NCBI GenBank assembly: GCA_016869895.1
Contig: VGDC01000161.1
Location: 1-5,029, forward strand
Length of the DNA: 5,029 bases
Direction of reading: 5' to 3'
Origin: Alphaproteobacteria bacterium
GTDB taxonomy: Bacteria > Pseudomonadota > Alphaproteobacteria > Rickettsiales > VGDC01
The notes beneath the pieces are model-generated. The model was given only the letters and a program-made list of their open reading frames with translations. It was not told the origin of the DNA and searched no databases. This document shows positions 1 through 5,029 of the stretch, piece after piece; the stretch's first letter is position 1; every line of letters begins with the position of its first letter. The position numbers and the translations under genes are program-made.

Positions 1-3375
<3,375 letters not shown>

Positions 3376-3384
3376 GGCGATTAG

Positions 3385-3389
3385 CCCTC
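3385..3389 (-). promoter_or_regulatory. Ribosome binding site of rpoB
   Basis: GAGGG on the minus strand lies 9 bases before the ATG at 3375 and matches the anti-Shine-Dalgarno core. It confirms the rpoB start. It sits immediately after the TAG of the short leader frame, so a ribosome ending there would cover it. Confidence 0.7.
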
Positions 3390-3390
3390 A

Positions 3391-3432
3391 CTAGTGTTTG
3401 CCCATCTGTGCGCCGGCAACTGCGCGCAGCAT
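3391..3432 (-). CDS. Possible 13-codon leader open frame before rpoB
   Basis: A short frame encodes MLRAVAGAQMGKH and ends in TAG two bases before the rpoB Shine-Dalgarno sequence. It starts with ATG at 3432, preceded by AGGG (3444-3441) at a good 8-base spacing. It is in the same frame as rpoB, separated from it by TAG TGA and four codons. Its start codon and AGGG lie in the loop of a 7-bp inverted repeat. No known family is recognised. A frame this short can easily arise by chance, so the evidence is only the ribosome binding site and the position. It could act by translational coupling to rpoB, or be meaningless. Confidence 0.2.
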   Translation of the reverse strand: MLRAVAGAQMGKH

Positions 3433-3451
3433 GGAGTTTACCCTGTTGCCG
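3414..3451 (-). repeat. Inverted repeat upstream of the rpoB ribosome binding site
   Basis: CGGCAAC and GTTGCCG form a perfect 7-bp stem with a 24-base loop, 39 bases before the rpoB start. Part of the loop side is itself a perfect 10-base palindrome, CTGCGCGCAG (3420-3429), so two alternative RNA folds are possible, sharing base 3420. The first would place the start of the 13-codon frame in the loop. Function unknown. Confidence 0.35.
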
Positions 3452-3679
3452 CAAGCGTTTGGATACCCGCTTACGACGAAGGGGAAGCGACCGCGCTTTT
3501 CCGAAGAAATTTTCGAAAAAACGTGCCGTTCTTCCCTGAACGAATACTTTTTTATGTCATTGACCTACAGCACCGGCTCTTTACATACCCTTCGCGGAAG
3601 GGGAAAGCAGCTATCGTGTGAGCATCAAACGGAAGCAGGTTCAAAAAGCAAAGGTCTGCAACCGGAAGCAAGAGACGCT

Positions 3680-3711
3680 AAAACCGGAGAGCCGACGAAC
3701 GACTCTCCGGT
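3680..3711 (-). terminator. Hairpin after rplL, probable partial terminator (attenuator)
   Basis: Nineteen bases after the rplL stop there is a perfect 9-bp inverted repeat, ACCGGAGAG and CTCTCCGGT, with an 11-base loop in which two more G-C pairs can form after one mismatch. On the transcribed strand the stem runs into only four T (3683-3680, the first being in the stem), then AGCG. Strong stem plus poor T-tract is what one expects from a leaky intrinsic terminator. Known in E. coli: a terminator in this spacer lets only part of the transcripts continue into rpoBC. The stem could instead be an RNase processing or 3'-end stabilising structure. Confidence 0.6.
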
Positions 3712-3730
3712 GATAGCAGAATATCCGAAA

Positions 3731-4111
3731 TTACTTGATTTCGACGACAGCGCCGTTTTCTTCGAGTACTTTCTTGATTTTCGCAGCTTCGTCTTTGCTG
3801 ACGCCAGCTTTAACTTCTTTCGGCGCGCCTTCAACGAGGTCTTTCGCTTCTTTCAGACCCAGACCGGTGATGGTGCGGATTTCTTTGATGACGTTGATTT
3901 TCTTGTCGCCGGAATCCTTCAGGATCACGGTGAATTCGGTCTGCTCTTCAGAAGCGGCAGCAGCGCCACCAGCAGCAGGAGCAGCAGCTACTGCAACAGG
4001 AGCAGCAGCGGAAACGCCCCACTTATCTTCGAGCAGCTTGGACAGTTCAGCCGCTTCGATAACGGTGAGAGCGGACAGGGTTTCAACGATTTTTTCGAGA
4101 TTTGCAGACAT
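3731..4111 (-). CDS. rplL: Ribosomal protein L7/L12 (bL12)
   Basis: L12 is the multicopy stalk protein of the large ribosomal subunit; dimers bind the L10 helix and recruit elongation, initiation and release factor GTPases. The 126-residue product is normal length for the family. Residues 1-33 are the helical dimerisation domain ([20 protein letters not shown] and onward). Residues 34-53 are the flexible hinge, nearly all Ala, with Pro, Val and Gly. Residues about 54-126 are the globular factor-binding domain, with NVIKEIR (K76 and R79 match the factor-contacting K70 and R73 of E. coli) and [15 protein letters not shown] at 83-97. The ATG follows AGAGGT (4126-4121) by 9 bases, and an in-frame TAA at 4142-4144 excludes a longer N-terminus. 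It stands 57 bases after rplJ and 355 before rpoB. A plus-strand frame over this gene is only a shadow. Confidence 0.99.
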   Translation of the reverse strand: MSANLEKIVETLSALTVIEAAELSKLLEDKWGVSAAAPVAVAAAPAAGGAAAASEEQTEFTVILKDSGDKKINVIKEIRTITGLGLKEAKDLVEGAPKEVKAGVSKDEAAKIKKVLEENGAVVEIK

Positions 4112-4120
4112 TGTTAATTT

Positions 4121-4126
4121 ACCTCT
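4121..4126 (-). promoter_or_regulatory. Ribosome binding site of rplL
   Basis: AGAGGT on the minus strand, 9 bases before the rplL ATG, is the strongest Shine-Dalgarno match among the genes here. This fits the need for several L12 copies per L10 from the same message, although the match alone proves nothing about rate. Confidence 0.75.
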
Positions 4127-4145
4127 GGTTATGCATTCACATTAC

Positions 4146-4169
4146 AAAAATTCAAAATCGGCAGCCGAT
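4146..4169 (-). other. Small hairpin with T-runs at the rplJ stop codon
   Basis: ATCGG-CTG-CCGAT on the minus strand (4169-4157) makes a 5-bp stem with a 3-base loop. It begins in the last bases of rplJ, sharing the T of its TGA stop, and runs into TTTTGAATTTTT. The layout resembles a very weak intrinsic terminator. Because rplL must be expressed several-fold above rplJ, full termination here makes no sense. A processing or pausing site is more plausible, or chance. Confidence 0.25.
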
Positions 4170-4681
4170 CAACCCTGACGGGCGTGGGCACCAATAACAC
4201 GAGCCACCTGACCACCAGGAGCTTGCAGTACGCCGGCGATGCGGGTCGCGGGTGCATTGAGCAGGCCCACGAGTTTCGCACGCACTTCATCCAACGAAGG
4301 CAGAGTAGCCAGCGCTTCGATGTCTTTCGGTTTCAGCGCAGTGGAGCCGAGCGCACCGCCGAGAATCACGAAAGCTTCGTTCTTCTTGGCGAATTCGGTC
4401 AGGGCTTTGGAGACGCTGACGGGGTCGTCGTTCGCATAAGCCACAGCGGTCGGGCCGGTGAACAGCTCGCCGAGCTGCTCATAGGACGTACCGGCGAGGG
4501 CCAGCTTGGTCAAACGGTTCTTGGTCACTTTATAGGTGGCGCCGGCAGCGCGGACTTTGCCACGCAGTTCGTCCGCCTGAGCGACCGTGAGTCCCTTATA
4601 GTGGGACACGATGACGATACCCGCTTCACCAAAGGAGGCGTTCATCGAATCGATCAACTCTTTTTTCTTCGCTTTTTCCAC
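4169..4681 (-). CDS. rplJ: Ribosomal protein L10 (uL10)
   Basis: L10 anchors the L12 dimers to 23S rRNA together with L11 and forms the base of the GTPase-recruiting stalk; in many bacteria the L10-L12 complex also represses its own mRNA. The product is 170 residues, against 165 in E. coli and about 172 in alphaproteobacteria. The N-terminal RNA-binding domain covers about residues 1-125, with HYKGLTVAQADELRGKVR and the YKVTKNRL segment typical of the family. The C-terminal helix (about 130-170) shows three 11-residue segments (LVGLLNAPATR, IAGVLQAPGGQ, VARVIGAHARQ), expected to carry L12 dimers. The start is GTG at 4681: GGAG (4693-4690) lies 8 bases upstream, an in-frame TGA at 4706-4708 excludes an earlier start, and the next ATG is codon 13, inside the conserved region. 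It follows rplA by 35 bases. Confidence 0.98.
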   Translation of the reverse strand: MEKAKKKELIDSMNASFGEAGIVIVSHYKGLTVAQADELRGKVRAAGATYKVTKNRLTKLALAGTSYEQLGELFTGPTAVAYANDDPVSVSKALTEFAKKNEAFVILGGALGSTALKPKDIEALATLPSLDEVRAKLVGLLNAPATRIAGVLQAPGGQVARVIGAHARQG

Positions 4682-4689
4682 GGTCTTTT

Positions 4690-4693
4690 CTCC
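4690..4693 (-). promoter_or_regulatory. Ribosome binding site deciding the GTG start of rplJ
   Basis: GGAG, 8 bases before the GTG at 4681, is correctly placed for this codon and for no ATG. The only ATG nearby upstream (4709-4707) is out of frame with rplJ. Confidence 0.7.
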
Positions 4694-4716
4694 GCTAACT
4701 CGTTGTCATCCGGCGC

Positions 4717-5029
4717 TTATGCAGCGAAGGACGCGATATCCACTTCAACGCCCGCACCCATGGTGGAGGACAAGGTGACTTTTTTCAGGTAGGCGCCTTT
4801 TGCACCCGATGGCTTGGCTTTGCTCACCGCATCGACCAGCGTCTTGATGTTTTCCACCAGCGCTTTGTCTTCGAAGCTTGCTTTACCGATACCCGCATGG
4901 ATGATGCCCGCTTTTTCGACGCGGAATTCAACCTGACCGCTTTTCGCGGCCTTAACAGCGGCAGCGACATCCATGGTCACGGTGCCGAGTTTGGGGTTCG
5001 GCATCAGACCACGTGGGCCGAGCACTTTA
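4717..5029 (-). CDS. rplA: Ribosomal protein L1 (uL1), partial (N-terminal part outside window)
   Basis: L1 is the mobile protein of the L1 stalk on the large ribosomal subunit, which helps move deacylated tRNA out of the E site; in E. coli it also represses translation of the rplK-rplA message. The last 103 residues are visible, of about 230 in the family. The window opens at [18 protein letters not shown], the most conserved L1 segment, followed by [19 protein letters not shown] and the C-terminal [16 protein letters not shown], all in the order seen in E. coli L1. The GTG at 5025 is an internal valine of the VLGPRG motif and not a start; the gene continues off the right edge. The TAA stop at 4717-4719 is 35 bases before rplJ. 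By conserved operon order rplK should lie upstream, outside this window. Confidence 0.97.
   Translation of the reverse strand, partial: KVLGPRGLMPNPKLGTVTMDVAAAVKAAKSGQVEFRVEKAGIIHAGIGKASFEDKALVENIKTLVDAVSKAKPSGAKGAYLKKVTLSSTMGAGVEVDIASFAA

Larger units (their letters stand above)
3376..3730 (-). other. 355-base spacer between rplL and rpoB
   Basis: This gap is much longer than the other spacers in the operon (35 and 57 bases) and contains no convincing protein gene. Read in the direction of transcription it holds a strong hairpin (3711-3683), a direct repeat CGGAAGCA (plus-strand copies at 3630-3637 and 3663-3670), a small hairpin CCCTTC-GCG-GAAGGG (3588-3602), a 5-bp hairpin followed by six T (3542-3516), a 5-bp hairpin (3498-3485), a 7-bp inverted repeat (3451-3414) and a 13-codon open frame (3432-3391). 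I looked for sigma70-type promoters on the minus strand and found no good pair of -35 and -10 boxes. In E. coli the same spacer holds an attenuator and an RNase III processing site, so a role in setting the polymerase to ribosomal protein ratio is the natural guess, but it is inference here. Confidence 0.7.

Noticed and set aside
3560..3588. Plus-strand TTGACC with a weak TACATA 16 bases later, as an antisense promoter
   Set aside because: The -35 box is fair, but the -10 box matches only three of six positions and would drive transcription against the operon.
3394..3621. 75-codon plus-strand frame lying within the rplL-rpoB spacer
   Set aside because: It starts with GTG without a Shine-Dalgarno sequence, matches no family I recognise and runs against the operon.
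3735..4178. Plus-strand frames over rplL and rplJ
   Set aside because: Shadows of highly conserved ribosomal protein genes on the minus strand; low-complexity Ala codons of the L12 hinge keep the other frames open.
5023..5025. GTG as a start of a short L1-like protein
   Set aside because: The preceding codon is lysine and the sequence continues the conserved [13 protein letters not shown] motif of L1, so the gene simply extends past the window edge.

Overview
The window holds part of the bacterial ribosomal-stalk and RNA polymerase operon, read entirely from the minus strand. In transcription order, right to left, it contains the 3' end of rplA (L1), complete rplJ (L10), complete rplL (L7/L12), and the first 1125 codons of rpoB (RNA polymerase beta). 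Both end genes are cut by the window edges, not broken. I found no mobile element, tRNA, rRNA, CRISPR array or foreign gene.

The proteins suggest an alphaproteobacterium. RpoB looks most like the alphaproteobacterial type throughout, including the start (MAQT), the lobe insertion with repeated DxxxxKTG motifs, and the [19 protein letters not shown] rifampicin region. The L12 C-terminal domain and the L10 N-terminus agree. I judged this from memory of family sequences and would not name an order or genus. Codon use in rpoB is strongly biased: in 1125 codons there is one TTA, and no CTA or TCA.

Layout: rplA ends at 4717. A 35-base spacer precedes rplJ (4681 to 4169, GTG start). A 57-base spacer with a small hairpin and T-runs precedes rplL (4111 to 3731). 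Then comes a 355-base spacer before rpoB (3375 to beyond base 1). That spacer is the least explained part of the window. It begins with a perfect 9-bp hairpin just after rplL, the place where a partial terminator sits in E. coli. It also holds several smaller hairpins and, next to the rpoB ribosome binding site, a 13-codon open frame with its own Shine-Dalgarno-like sequence.

The genes work together in a well-known way. L10 and L12 form the ribosomal stalk that recruits translation GTPases, L1 forms the opposite stalk at the tRNA exit side, and RpoB is the polymerase subunit. A partial terminator between rplL and rpoB would let the cell make more stalk protein than polymerase from one transcript. 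I see no evidence of a new biological system. The points worth checking concern regulation in the spacers and the predicted stalk stoichiometry.
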